Assembly (NCBI RefSeq): GCF_001905725.1
Contig: NZ_LIWB01000014.1
Location: 62,001-126,000 of the forward strand
Source of the DNA: Streptomyces sp. CB02400
Lineage (GTDB): Bacteria; Actinomycetota; Actinomycetes; Streptomycetales; Streptomycetaceae
DNA length: 64,000 nucleotides
Direction of reading: 5' to 3'
Part shown: piece after piece, positions 34,201-41,995 of the stretch
How positions within the stretch are numbered: the first letter of the stretch is position 1
Layout of the letters: each line of letters begins with the position of its first letter
The notes under the pieces: model-generated
What the model saw: the letters and a program-made list of their open reading frames with translations, nothing else
The model's database searches: none
Told to the model about the DNA's origin: nothing
Translations under genes and position numbers: made by a program

Positions 34201-34624
34201 CCACGGTGACCGTGTTGCCGCCGTCGGGGTCGAAGCGGTGGGCGGCGGAACCGGACAGCGCGGTGAAGGAGGAGCCGTCGGTGCTGCCCTCGACGGAGAG
34301 GGTCTGGGTACGGGCCTCCCAGCCGGTGGGCAGCTTGAGGACGACCTGCTCGGCCTCGACGGTGCCGCCCAGGTCGACGCGGATCCACTGCGGGAAGGCC
34401 CCTGCCGGGCCCTCCCAGTAGCTCAACTGGCTGCCGTCGGTGACGTTGGCGGCGGGGTAGCCGGCGTGGGAGCCGCCGGCCGTGACGCTCTTGCCGAGCG
34501 CCATGTTGGGGCCGCGGACCGCTTTCGACGCGGCGGTGGCCGTACCGGGTTGGAGGCCGACGGCGACCAGGCCGGCCAGGAGCAGGCCGGTGATCGTCCG
34601 TAGGCCGAAACGCTTCCGTCTCAT
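31241..34624 (-). CDS. GH87-like alpha-1,3-glucanase / mycodextranase, multidomain, secreted
   Basis: A 1127-residue exported protein; ATG 34624 follows GAGGACTTC. Domains in order: signal peptide (1-32); two discoidin/CBM32-like modules (about 38-185 and 195-340, each with 'xAxNxxDGxxxTYWES' cores and a distal LSEIEVYGG or VAELQVMGA); two CARDB modules (about 345-460 and 465-580, ending PEQDDTNNS and DETDENNN); a carbohydrate-binding-like module (about 585-740); then a right-handed beta-helix (about 750-1127). The helix has FANGTRNSEVENSSFRN followed by TGDDALAVW, the paired Asp region of GH87 enzymes that cleave alpha-1,3-glucan or nigeran of fungal walls. GH87 is my best call; another beta-helix glycanase is possible. 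Confidence 0.78.
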   Translation of the reverse strand: MRRKRFGLRTITGLLLAGLVAVGLQPGTATAASKAVRGPNMALGKSVTAGGSHAGYPAANVTDGSQLSYWEGPAGAFPQWIRVDLGGTVEAEQVVLKLPTGWEARTQTLSVEGSTDGSSFTALSGSAAHRFDPDGGNTVTVDFPARDVRHIRVRVSANTGWNAAQLSEIEVYGGDDGGDPEEPPVDGTNLSLGKPIEASSTIHSFVATNANDGQVGTYWESSGHPATLTVELGADADLSGVVVRLNPDAAWAKRTQSIEVLGREQASDGFTSLKARTDYTFAPGAGDNTVTIPVTGRYADVRLRFTHNSSGYGAQVAELQVMGAAAPNPDLVVSDLTWTPASPTETDAVTVRATVRNAGTAASAAATVAVSLEGAVAGSAPVGALAAGASTTVSVDVGKRARGSYTVSAVVDPTDTVPEQDDTNNSRTATDKLTVAQSPGPDLEVRSIKTDPASPATGASVSFTVSVHNRGTSPAAAGSVTRLAVGDRTLDGATGTIAAGATAEVDISGTWTATGGASVLTATADATDTVDETDENNNILTRSIVVGRGAAVPYTEYEAEDGTYQGTLLTADAKRTFGHTNFATESSGRESVRLDSTGQYVQFTSGNPTNSIVVRNSIPDAPGGGGTEATLSLYADGEFVQKLGLSSKHSWLYGNTDAPEGLTNTPGGDARRLFDESHALLGATYPAGTVFRLQRDADDTAAFYIVDLVDLEQVAPPAAKPAGCVSITEYGAVPNDGIDDTDALQRAVTADQDGRIDCVWIPPGQWRQEQKILTDDPLNRGQYNQVGIRDVTIRGAGMWHSQFYTLTPPHQAGGINHPHEGNFGFDVDDNTKISDIAIFGSGTIRGGDGGAEGGVGLNGRFGKDTKISNVWIEHANVGVWVGRDYSNIPELWGPADGLRFSGMRIRNTYADGINFANGTRNSEVENSSFRNTGDDALAVWASKYVKDPSVDIGHDNHFRNNTIQLPWRANGIAVYGGYGNTIENNLIHDTMNYPGIMLATDHDPLPFSGQTLIADNGLYRTGGAFWNEDQEFGAITLFAQGLDIPGVVIRDTDIHDSTYDGIQFKSGGGAVPDARITGVTIDRSNNGSGILAMGGARGSATLTDVTITGSAEGDVLIEPGSQFVINR

Positions 34625-34931
34625 GAAGTCCTCGTTCCACGGCGGGTGCTGGGACGGGTGGCCAACCAGACAGTCGGTGCTCCTGCCATGGATTGCCACG
34701 ATCAAGTACAGCTTTTGCGTTGGGTAGTTGATTTCTTGCGGCTTCTGGATTGAAGTTTCCGGCTCGCGCCCCTCTTGTCAATGGCATGCACACAACGTTC
34801 CTTGGGCCCGTGCCGTCCCCCGTGCCGTGTGAGAACGTCAACCGATGACCGCACAGAAGAAACGGTCAACCGCGCTCGGCCGTACCATGGCTGGCCACCG
34901 AGGGAACCAACGGGCAGAAAGGGGCACCGCC
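34625..34931. other. Divergent promoter region, 307 bp
   Basis: Lower-GC stretch at about 34680-34780 between the GH87-like gene and the gene at 34932. On the minus strand TTGACA (34781-34776) with a weak AAACTT 17 bp further could be the glucanase promoter. No gene is seen. Confidence 0.45.
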
Positions 34932-35675
34932 ATGTCCGAGAACTCGACCGCGGCCACCGACCTCACGTCGCAGTACTCCGCTCAGGTCGCGGGTGATCTG
35001 GAGCGCAACGTCAAGGAGCAGGAGCGGGTCGCCGCGGAGATCGCCGCGCTGCAGGAGCAGTTGACCGTGCTCCAGCACGACCACACCATTCTGGTGAACA
35101 TGCAGCAGGCACTGGGCCTCGTCCGGTCACCCGCCGAGCCCGTGGGCACGCCGGAGGCCGTGGGCACGTCGCAGCCGGCGGGCGCGCCGGAGGCCGGGGG
35201 CGCACCGGAGGCCGACACGGTGCCGGACGGTGCGACCGTGCCGGCGCCGCGCAGGAGGGGTGGCGCCAAGTCGGGTACCGAGTCGGAGGCCGAGCCGGGC
35301 GCCAAGTCGGGCGCGGAGAAGCCGAAGCGGACGAGGAAGGCGGCCGCCACGCGCACCGCGTCCGGGAAGTCCGCCGCGTCGGGGAAGTCCACGCGCAAGC
35401 CGCCCGCCGCGAAGGCGGACGGGCCCAAGCTGGTCGAGCTCGTCCGCCGGCACCTGGGCGAGCAGAGCGAGCCCCGCTCGGCGGCGGAGATCGCCGGCGC
35501 GCTCGAGCAGGCCCACCCCGAGCGCGCCGTCAAGACCACGGTCGTGCGCAGCACCCTGGAGGGCCTGGTCGCCCGCAACCAGGCCCAGCGCACCAAGCAG
35601 GGTTCGTCGGTCTTCTACACCACGCCCGACAACACCGAACAGGCCCCGAAGGCCGACGACGACGCACGGTCCTGA
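34932..35675 (+). CDS. Coiled-coil / winged-helix protein with Ala-Lys-rich linker
   Basis: A 247-residue protein. ATG 34932 follows AAAGGGG; an earlier ATG at 34845 is less likely. Residues about 18-62 are a coiled coil (DLERNVKEQERVAAEIAALQ, then LQHDHTILVNMQQAL). About 65-165 is a low-complexity Ala/Gly/Pro then Lys/Ser/Ala linker that resembles histone H1-like tails (TRKAAATRTASGKSAASGKS). About 168-235 folds like a winged helix (VELVRRHLGEQSEPRSAAEI, TVVRSTLEGLVARNQ, FYTTPD). It probably binds DNA as an oligomer. It is a nucleoid-associated or regulatory protein by inference. Convergent with the DUF2264 operon. Confidence 0.75.
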   Translation: MSENSTAATDLTSQYSAQVAGDLERNVKEQERVAAEIAALQEQLTVLQHDHTILVNMQQALGLVRSPAEPVGTPEAVGTSQPAGAPEAGGAPEADTVPDGATVPAPRRRGGAKSGTESEAEPGAKSGAEKPKRTRKAAATRTASGKSAASGKSTRKPPAAKADGPKLVELVRRHLGEQSEPRSAAEIAGALEQAHPERAVKTTVVRSTLEGLVARNQAQRTKQGSSVFYTTPDNTEQAPKADDDARS

Positions 35676-35690
35676 CGTCGTCCCGGCCGC

Positions 35691-37589
35691 TCACCGCTCC
35701 GTGTGACGCACCTCCACCGGCTCGAAGGTGATCCGGGTACGGGCCGTGCCGTCGGCCCAGACGACCTCGACCGTCCCGTCGTCCACCCGGACCTCCTCGA
35801 CGGCCTCCGACAGGGGCGCGGCGTCCGCGTCCGCCGTGAGGGAGGCCAGACTGACGTGCACGGAGGTGCCCGCACACCTGCCGGTGAGGCGCGGGACGCG
35901 GGCCCAGCGGGTCCAGGCCGTGCCCTGGGGCGCGCGGACCAGGCCGGGGGACGGGTCGTCCCAGCCGTGCAGGCCGTACAGGGCGGAGGTCAGCGGCTCC
36001 TCGGGGCCGGTGGCCCAGCCGGTGTGGGTGAGGCGGGCTCCCTCCGGCGCCCCCACGACGCGGTGCACGCGCAGCTCGTGACGGCCGTGTGCCACCGTCA
36101 CGCTCTCCACCCGCAGGCCCGGGACCATCGGCGGACCGCCGGCGAACACGGGCCGGTGCCACGATGCCGCCCAGCCCCAGCCGTCGCCGTGTCCCGCGCC
36201 CAGGGGGTGGATGCGGCGGCGCACACCGGACCGGCCGCCGGTCTCCACCGACAGGTGGTTGTCGGCGACGTTCCCGGGTGCGGTGGGACCGGTGCGGGTG
36301 GAGTAGGCCTGGCGCCCGTAGTGCGGGTCGTCCTCGGCCGCCGTCTCGCCCTCGTGCGGGCGCACATGGTCGCTGCCGTGGTTGTGCAGCCGTACGATCC
36401 CGTCGGCGCGGGTCGCCTGGACGAGCAGTCCCGGCGCCGGCAGCGCCAGCACGCGGTCGGACTCCTCCACCGGTGCCGGCTCCTCGCGGGCCGTCCAGAA
36501 CGCGTGGTCGGCGGGGGCGAGCAGGGCGACGAAGGCCTTCGACGCCCAGTACGGTGACGCCGGGCCGGAGTAGCTCTGCAGACTGGCCTCGTGCGGGCCG
36601 TACCAGCCGCTGCCGAGCAGGCCGTCGGCGGTCAGCGCGCCCCGGTCCAGGAAGTGGCGCAGGCTGCCGCTCGCGATGCGGCGGGAGGCGCCCGGCGTCA
36701 GCGGGGTGTGCCCGGTGACGGCGCCCAGCGCGACGGCCGCCGAGGCGGCGAAGCGGTACGTCAGTGACCGCCCGAAGTGCAGCGGCGCCCCGTCCGCGCC
36801 GAACATCAGGGCGTAGCCCTCCAGATGGGCGCGCAGCCGTTCGCCGTGGCGGGCCGACGCCTCACCGTCGCCCGCGAGATGGGCGTCGAGGACCGGATAG
36901 AGGTGCAGGGCCCAGCCGTTGTAGTGGTCGAAGGCGCGTCCGTCCCCGTCGGCGTACCAGCCGTCGCCCCGGTACCAGCTCTCCAGCAGTTCCAGCGCCC
37001 GCTGCCGCGCGGCAGCCGTCTCGGCGTCGCCGCGTCCGACGGACTCCAGGAACCCGGCGACCGTGTACGGGAAGAGGTACCAGTTGTTGGGTGCCGGGGT
37101 GTGCCGCAGCGAGCCCCGCAGCCACTCCTCCGCGCGCTCCTGCACACCGGGGTCGAGGTGCTTCCACAGCCAGGGCGCGGTGAGCCGCAGGCCGAGCGCG
37201 ACGGACGCCGACTCGACCATGGGCTGGCCCTGTACGTCGTGGTCGAGGATCAGCGGCCAGGACTCGGTGTCGTCGCGGCCGGGGGTGCGGGTGCCGGCGG
37301 CGAGTCCGTTCGCGTACCGCTCCAGCAGTCCGTGCGGGTCGTCCCCGCCGGAGCCCGCGACGCGGAAGGCGGCGGCGAGGAACGTCCTGGCGTAGCCTTC
37401 GAGTCCGTCGGAGCGCACTCCCGAGCGGGAGGGACGCCCCGGCAGGTCGAGCAGCGCGCAGCCGGGGGTGCTCCAGCGCCAGGCCGCCGCGAGGAGTCCG
37501 TCGGCCACGGCCTCCCAGTGGGCGCGGGTGTATCCGGTGCGGGGGCTGACATCGTGGTCGTCGGCGGGCAGTTCGAAGGGGATGCTCAT
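35691..37589 (-). CDS. DUF2264 domain protein, probable glycoside hydrolase (GH154-type)
   Basis: A 632-residue cytosolic protein. Its ATG 37589 overlaps the stop of the dehydrogenase gene (ATGA). The N-terminal 370 residues form the DUF2264 alpha/alpha toroid (SRSGVRSDGLEGYARTFLAA, NNWYLFPYTVAGFLESVG, FDHYNGWALHLYPVL, SLTYRFAASAAVALG). The C-terminal beta domain (about 390-632) includes HNHGSDHVRPHEG. I recall DUF2264 as the basis of CAZy family GH154, with beta-glucuronidase activity reported. It is the last gene of the transport operon and would cleave the imported oligosaccharide; a uronic-acid substrate fits but is inference. Confidence 0.82.
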   Translation of the reverse strand: MSIPFELPADDHDVSPRTGYTRAHWEAVADGLLAAAWRWSTPGCALLDLPGRPSRSGVRSDGLEGYARTFLAAAFRVAGSGGDDPHGLLERYANGLAAGTRTPGRDDTESWPLILDHDVQGQPMVESASVALGLRLTAPWLWKHLDPGVQERAEEWLRGSLRHTPAPNNWYLFPYTVAGFLESVGRGDAETAAARQRALELLESWYRGDGWYADGDGRAFDHYNGWALHLYPVLDAHLAGDGEASARHGERLRAHLEGYALMFGADGAPLHFGRSLTYRFAASAAVALGAVTGHTPLTPGASRRIASGSLRHFLDRGALTADGLLGSGWYGPHEASLQSYSGPASPYWASKAFVALLAPADHAFWTAREEPAPVEESDRVLALPAPGLLVQATRADGIVRLHNHGSDHVRPHEGETAAEDDPHYGRQAYSTRTGPTAPGNVADNHLSVETGGRSGVRRRIHPLGAGHGDGWGWAASWHRPVFAGGPPMVPGLRVESVTVAHGRHELRVHRVVGAPEGARLTHTGWATGPEEPLTSALYGLHGWDDPSPGLVRAPQGTAWTRWARVPRLTGRCAGTSVHVSLASLTADADAAPLSEAVEEVRVDDGTVEVVWADGTARTRITFEPVEVRHTER

Positions 37590-38611
37590 GCCAGGAAGGC
37601 CAGCCTTTCGCGTCGTACGGGATGGAGGAAGCCCTCTCCGGAGGCCCAGCGCGCGATCTCGGAGAGGGCGAGATCGGCCAGCCGGCGCCACTCGTTGCCC
37701 TGGGAGCCGGCGAGGTGGGGGGTGAGGAGAACGTTGTCGCACTCCCACAACGGGTGCTCGGGCGGCAGGACTTCGGGGTCGGTCACGTCGAGCACGGCGC
37801 GGACACGGCCGGCCAGCGCGGCGTCGGCGAGCGCGTCCTGGTCGACGACCGCGCCGCGCGCGGTGTTGATCAGTACGGCGCCGGGGCGCATGGAGTCGAT
37901 CAGTTCCCGGCCGACCAGTCGGCGGGTCTCGGGCAGCAGCGGGGTGTGCACGCTCACGGTGTCGCCGCGCCGGAACAGCTCCGCCAGGTCGACGCGTTCG
38001 ACGCCGAGTTCCCTCGCCCCGGCCTCGTCGACGAACGGGTCGTACAGCAGCACGTCGACGTCGTGCGGGCGCAGCAGGTCGATGACCCGGCGGCCGATGA
38101 GGGAGGCGGACAGGATGCCCACGGTACGGCGGTGGTTGCCGACCGAGCGGGAGGTGCGCAGCCAGTCCGGCCGGGTGCGCGAGGCGCGGTAGTCGCGCGC
38201 GCTCTCCAGGACCTGTTTGCCGGTGAGCAGGATCATGGCGAGGGTGTACTCGGCGACCGGGACGGCGTTGGCCGCGGCGGCGGAGGACACCTCGATGCCG
38301 CGTTCCCAGCAGGCGTCGGTGACATGGCCGCGTACGCTGCCCGCGGTGTGCACGACGGCCCGCAGCCGGGGCGCCGCCCGCAGCACGTCCGCGTCCAGGG
38401 GCGGGCAGCCCCAGCCGGTGACCAGCAGCTCGACGTCGGCGAGCACGGTGCGGGCGCGGGGCGTGGTCAGGTCGTCCAGGACCGGGAGCGGTGCGAGGTC
38501 GCACAGCGCGGCGAGGGCCGTGAGCGACTCGGTGTCGAGGACCGCCGAGGCGACGTCCGGGGACATGGCCAGTGCGGCGCGGGGGCGGGGGCCGGGCGTG
38601 GACTCGGTCAT
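37586..38611 (-). CDS. D-isomer 2-hydroxyacid dehydrogenase family protein with altered NAD glycine motif
   Basis: A 341-residue dehydrogenase. The catalytic residues are in place: Arg in INTARGAVVD, Glu in DVTDPEVLPPEHPLW and His in LTPHLAGS. The dinucleotide motif is unusual: where relatives have G-I-x-G-x-G-x-I-G this protein reads GILSASLIG, keeping only the first and last glycine. NAD(P) binding may be altered or the enzyme may prefer a different cofactor. It precedes and overlaps the DUF2264 gene, and it lies 31 bases after the inner permease gene. It would reduce a keto-acid released from the sugar, or oxidise the reverse, in the cytosol. ATG 38611 was taken as start. Confidence 0.85.
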   Translation of the reverse strand: MTESTPGPRPRAALAMSPDVASAVLDTESLTALAALCDLAPLPVLDDLTTPRARTVLADVELLVTGWGCPPLDADVLRAAPRLRAVVHTAGSVRGHVTDACWERGIEVSSAAAANAVPVAEYTLAMILLTGKQVLESARDYRASRTRPDWLRTSRSVGNHRRTVGILSASLIGRRVIDLLRPHDVDVLLYDPFVDEAGARELGVERVDLAELFRRGDTVSVHTPLLPETRRLVGRELIDSMRPGAVLINTARGAVVDQDALADAALAGRVRAVLDVTDPEVLPPEHPLWECDNVLLTPHLAGSQGNEWRRLADLALSEIARWASGEGFLHPVRRERLAFLA

Positions 38612-38642
38612 GGTGGCGGGGCAACTCCTTGTGCGGGCGGGG

Positions 38643-39506
38643 TCACTTCACGGCGCCGGCGGTCAGACCGCTGCGCCAGAAGCGCTGGAGCAGGGTGAAG
38701 GCGAGGATGAGCGGCAGCACGGCGAGCAGTGACCCCATGATGACGACGGGGTAGTACTCGGGCGAGACCGACGCGGAGCTGTTCCACTGGTACAGGCCGA
38801 GGCTGACGGGGTACAGGTCCTGGTCGGACAGCATCACCATGGGCAGGAAGAAGTTGTTCCAGATCGCGGTGAGCTGGAAGAGGAAGACGGTGACCAGGCC
38901 GGGGCCGAGCATTCTGAGCGCCACCCGGACGTAGGTGGTCAGCTCGCCGGCGCCGTCCACCCGCGCCGCCTCCAGCACCTCGTCGGGCACGTAGCCCCGG
39001 CTGAAGACACGGCCGAGATACACGCCGAAGGGGTTGAACAGCACCGGGATGAACACCGCCCAGAAGGTGTTGACCAGGCCGGTCTCGGACGCCATCAGGT
39101 ACAGCGGCAGCGCGAGCACCGTCTGCGGCACCATGACCGCCGCGAGGACCAGGCCGAACAGCTTCTCCTTGTGCCGGAAGCGGTACTTGTCGAAGGCGTA
39201 GCCGCAGGCGACGCTCACCAGCGCGCCGAGGGCGGCGCCGAGGACCGCGTACAGCAGGCTGTTGGCGTACCAGCGGCCGTACAGCCCGCCGTCCATGGCG
39301 AACAGGTCCTCCAGGTTCCGCAGGAAGGAGAAGTCGCTCAGGGACAGCAGGTCGCTGCCGAACAGCGCGTCGCGGTTCTTCGAGGCGGCCAGTACCAGCC
39401 ACAGCACCGGCAGCAGCGTGTAGAGGACGGAGATCGCGACGACCGCGTTGACGGTGGCGCGGCCCAGCAGCCTCGGGCGGAGCAGGGAGCTGTCGATGGC
39501 GCTCAT
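38643..39506 (-). CDS. Carbohydrate ABC transporter permease (MalG type)
   Basis: A 287-residue inner-membrane permease with six helices. The ATPase-contact loop EAARVDGAGELTTYVRVALRMLGPGL (EAA motif, in parts) lies near residue 190. The N-terminus LLPVLWLVLAASK is typical of the MalG/CUT1 subfamily. ATG 39506 overlaps the stop of the MalF-type gene by four bases. No ATPase gene is present in the cluster; Streptomyces CUT1 systems usually share the single ATPase MsiK, which is established for cellobiose and maltose import. It pairs with the upstream permease to carry an oligosaccharide delivered by the binding protein. Confidence 0.93.
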   Translation of the reverse strand: MSAIDSSLLRPRLLGRATVNAVVAISVLYTLLPVLWLVLAASKNRDALFGSDLLSLSDFSFLRNLEDLFAMDGGLYGRWYANSLLYAVLGAALGALVSVACGYAFDKYRFRHKEKLFGLVLAAVMVPQTVLALPLYLMASETGLVNTFWAVFIPVLFNPFGVYLGRVFSRGYVPDEVLEAARVDGAGELTTYVRVALRMLGPGLVTVFLFQLTAIWNNFFLPMVMLSDQDLYPVSLGLYQWNSSASVSPEYYPVVIMGSLLAVLPLILAFTLLQRFWRSGLTAGAVK

Positions 39507-40492
39507 CGGGCCTCCTGAGAGACGTCGGCGCGGCTGGTGAAGCGGGTGACGCCGTAGGACAGGGCGATGGTGCAGACGAGCAGGACGACCGAGGCGGCCG
39601 CCGCGAGGCTGTAGTTGTTGCGGGTGAAGGCCGCGTCGTAGATGTACATGCTCGGCGAGAACCGGGCGCTGATCATCGGGGAGGACTGGCTGAGCAGCAT
39701 GGGCTCGGTGAAGAGCTGGAGCGCCCAGATCAGGGTGAAGATCGCGACCATCACGACGGAGGCGCGCACCAGGGGCGTCTTGACCTGGAGCGCCGTGCGC
39801 ACCGGTCCCGCGCCGTCCACCACGGAGGCCTCGATCACCTCGCGGGGCACGGCCTGCAGGGCCGCGTAGAAGACCACCATGTTGTAGCCGAGGTTGCTCC
39901 ACAGGGCGATGTTCACGATGGACGGGATCACCGTGTGGATGCCGAGGAAGTCGATGGTGATGTCCGCCTCGGCGAACAGTTCGATCACCGGGCTGATGCC
40001 GGGCGTGTAGAGGTACAGCCAGATCAGGGCCGCGATGATGCCGGGCACCGCGTGCGGCAGGAACAGGCCGAGCTGGGCGAAGGCCCGCAGCCGGACCACG
40101 CCGGAGTCCAGCAGCAGGGCGAGCGCGAGCGCGCCGACGACCATGAGCGGGATGTAGATCAGGCAGTACAGGGCGACGGTGCCGAGCCCGCTCAGGAAGG
40201 TGGGGTCGGTCAGGACGGCGGCGTAGGAGCGCAGGCCGACGAAGACGGTGCGCTCGGGGCCGAAGCCGAGGCCGGGCTGGTCGTCGCTGTAGAAGCTGAG
40301 GTGGACGGCGGTGCCGACGGGGATCAGGAAGACGGTGACCAGCAGGGCGAAGAACGGCGTCATGAGGACGCCGCAGGCGGTCAGTTGACGTCGTTTCGCC
40401 GCCCTGCGGGCGCGCGGGCCGGAGGCGGAGGGCGCCGGTGCGGTGGCGCCGGGTGTGCCGGCCGGCACCCGGTGCCGGGTGGTCGTGGTCAT
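39503..40492 (-). CDS. Carbohydrate ABC transporter permease (MalF type)
   Basis: A 329-residue permease of the CUT1 MalF/UgpA class. An Arg-rich cytoplasmic N-terminus (GPRARRAAKRRQ) leads into six transmembrane helices beginning LTACGVLMTPFFALLVTVFLIP. The EAA loop reads EVIEASVVDGAGPVRTALQVKTPLV (in parts). It ends with an ATGA overlap onto the MalG-type gene, and its start is 25 bases after the binding-protein stop, so binding protein, MalF and MalG are one transcription unit. Confidence 0.93.
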   Translation of the reverse strand: MTTTTRHRVPAGTPGATAPAPSASGPRARRAAKRRQLTACGVLMTPFFALLVTVFLIPVGTAVHLSFYSDDQPGLGFGPERTVFVGLRSYAAVLTDPTFLSGLGTVALYCLIYIPLMVVGALALALLLDSGVVRLRAFAQLGLFLPHAVPGIIAALIWLYLYTPGISPVIELFAEADITIDFLGIHTVIPSIVNIALWSNLGYNMVVFYAALQAVPREVIEASVVDGAGPVRTALQVKTPLVRASVVMVAIFTLIWALQLFTEPMLLSQSSPMISARFSPSMYIYDAAFTRNNYSLAAAASVVLLVCTIALSYGVTRFTSRADVSQEAR

Positions 40493-40517
40493 GGGGTGTC
40501 ACCTGCCTTTCGTCGGC

Positions 40518-41849
40518 TCAGGTGCTGTGCTGGGTGGTGGACAGGCCCAGGGCCTTGAGGTCGGGCATGGTGCCCTCCTGGGCGGTGCGCAGGGACTCGA
40601 CGAGGGTGCCCTGGCCGCCTCCGACGCGGGCGAAGGAGTCCTGCATGACCTTCTGGGTCGCGCTCATCCGCGGTCCCCAGAGCCAGTTCCCGCCGATCTT
40701 CTCGGCCTCCTGCTCGAACAGGGTGTAGACGTCCTGCCCGCCGTAGTACGACCGGTCGAAGGCGTCCCGGCCCACGGGGACGAGGCCGGGGGCGGCCGGG
40801 TACTGGCTGCTGCTGCCGCTGGAGAGGCGGGCGCGCAGGGCGTCGGGGTGGGAGACCTGCCACTCGATGAACTCCATGGCGGCCTCGGGGTACCGGCTGT
40901 CCTTGGTGACCGCGAACGTCGAGCCGCCGTGCGTGCCGACGGAGGGGCTGCCGGTGTCCCACTGCGGCAGCGGCGCGATCCGCCACCGGCCCTTCTGTCC
41001 GGGCCGCGCGTTCATCTGCGCGCCGGCGTCCCAGGCTCCGCTGAGCCGGGTGAGGACCAGGCCGCCTCCGATCTGGGCGTCGGACTGCCGGCTCTCGACG
41101 GCGTTCACGAAGACGTCGTCGCGGTCGATGAGCCGCTGCCAGTAGTCGGCGACCTTCCGGGAGGGCGCGTCGGCGAGGGAGACGTTCCAGGCGCCGCGCG
41201 AGGTGTCGAACCAGTGGGCGCCGGCCTGCCAGGCGTACGCGGCGAACTGGGTCATGCCGTCGGTGGGGAACAGCACCAGCCGCCGGTCGGGTGCTTCGCG
41301 GCGCACGGTCGCGGCCTGTTCGGCGAACTCGTCCCAGGTGCGCGCGACGCGTAGCCCGTAGCGGTCGAACAGGTCGGCGCGGTAGTGCATCACCATCGGC
41401 TCGACGTCCAGCGGCACGCTGAACACCCGGCCCTCGAAGGTGGTCAGCCCGAGCGCCTGCGGCAGCAGCTTGCGGCGCAGGCCGTCACTCACCAGGTCGG
41501 TGATGTCGCGGGCGACGCCGTCGATGGCGTACCCGGGGACCTGCGGATACTCGATGGTGGCGACGTCGGGCGCGTTGCCGGCCCGGGCGGCGTTGCTGAG
41601 TTTGGCGTAGCCGCCCTGCCCGCCGGAGGGGATCTGTTGGAACTCCACCTGGACGGTCCGGTGGGTGCGGTTGAACGCGTCGACCACTTCCTGGCTGCCG
41701 CGCAGGGCGGACCAGAAGGTGATGCGCGTGGTGGAGCCCGTGCGCGCCGACGAGGCACCGTTCCCCCCGCTGCAGGCGCTCACGGCTCCTGTCAGGGGTA
41801 CGGCGGCCATCGCGGCGAGCACGGACCGACGGCTGGGTCGTCCGGGCAT
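40518..41849 (-). CDS. Extracellular solute-binding lipoprotein (sugar ABC transporter)
   Basis: A 443-residue family-1 solute-binding protein. ATG 41849 follows GGGAGG. The N-terminus has twin arginines (PSRRSVLAAMAAVPL) and the lipobox VSAC near residue 26, so it is probably exported by Tat and lipidated. ITFWSALRGSQEVVDAFN and VEFQQIPSGG are typical of the maltose/UgpB-like fold, and WSALRG..EVVDAFN is common in CUT1 binding proteins. It is first in the operon, behind the CGTTCAAACG operator. The ligand is unknown; the downstream hydrolase and dehydrogenase point to an acidic oligosaccharide. Confidence 0.92.
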   Translation of the reverse strand: MPGRPSRRSVLAAMAAVPLTGAVSACSGGNGASSARTGSTTRITFWSALRGSQEVVDAFNRTHRTVQVEFQQIPSGGQGGYAKLSNAARAGNAPDVATIEYPQVPGYAIDGVARDITDLVSDGLRRKLLPQALGLTTFEGRVFSVPLDVEPMVMHYRADLFDRYGLRVARTWDEFAEQAATVRREAPDRRLVLFPTDGMTQFAAYAWQAGAHWFDTSRGAWNVSLADAPSRKVADYWQRLIDRDDVFVNAVESRQSDAQIGGGLVLTRLSGAWDAGAQMNARPGQKGRWRIAPLPQWDTGSPSVGTHGGSTFAVTKDSRYPEAAMEFIEWQVSHPDALRARLSSGSSSQYPAAPGLVPVGRDAFDRSYYGGQDVYTLFEQEAEKIGGNWLWGPRMSATQKVMQDSFARVGGGQGTLVESLRTAQEGTMPDLKALGLSTTQHST

Positions 41850-41957
41850 GGCGCCTCCCGCGGCTCCTGCGTGTCGGGGGACACGCCTGTTCGGGACACG
41901 GGAATCCTCAACGCTCGACCGGCAAACGGTCAATAGATCGATCAGAAGAAAATGAAA

Positions 41958-41967
41958 CGTTCAAACG
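41958..41967. promoter_or_regulatory. Operator CGTTCAAACG upstream of the transport operon
   Basis: The 10-bp sequence CGTTCAAACG recurs as its reverse complement CGTTTGAACG at 43123-43132, upstream of the divergently placed regulator's own start. Two 13-bp direct repeats TCATCGCGTTCAT (41969-41981 and 41987-41999) lie next to it. Likely binding site of the DeoR/LacI regulator. Confidence 0.6.
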
Positions 41968-41995
41968 CTCATCGCGTTCATCTCGGTCATCGCGT

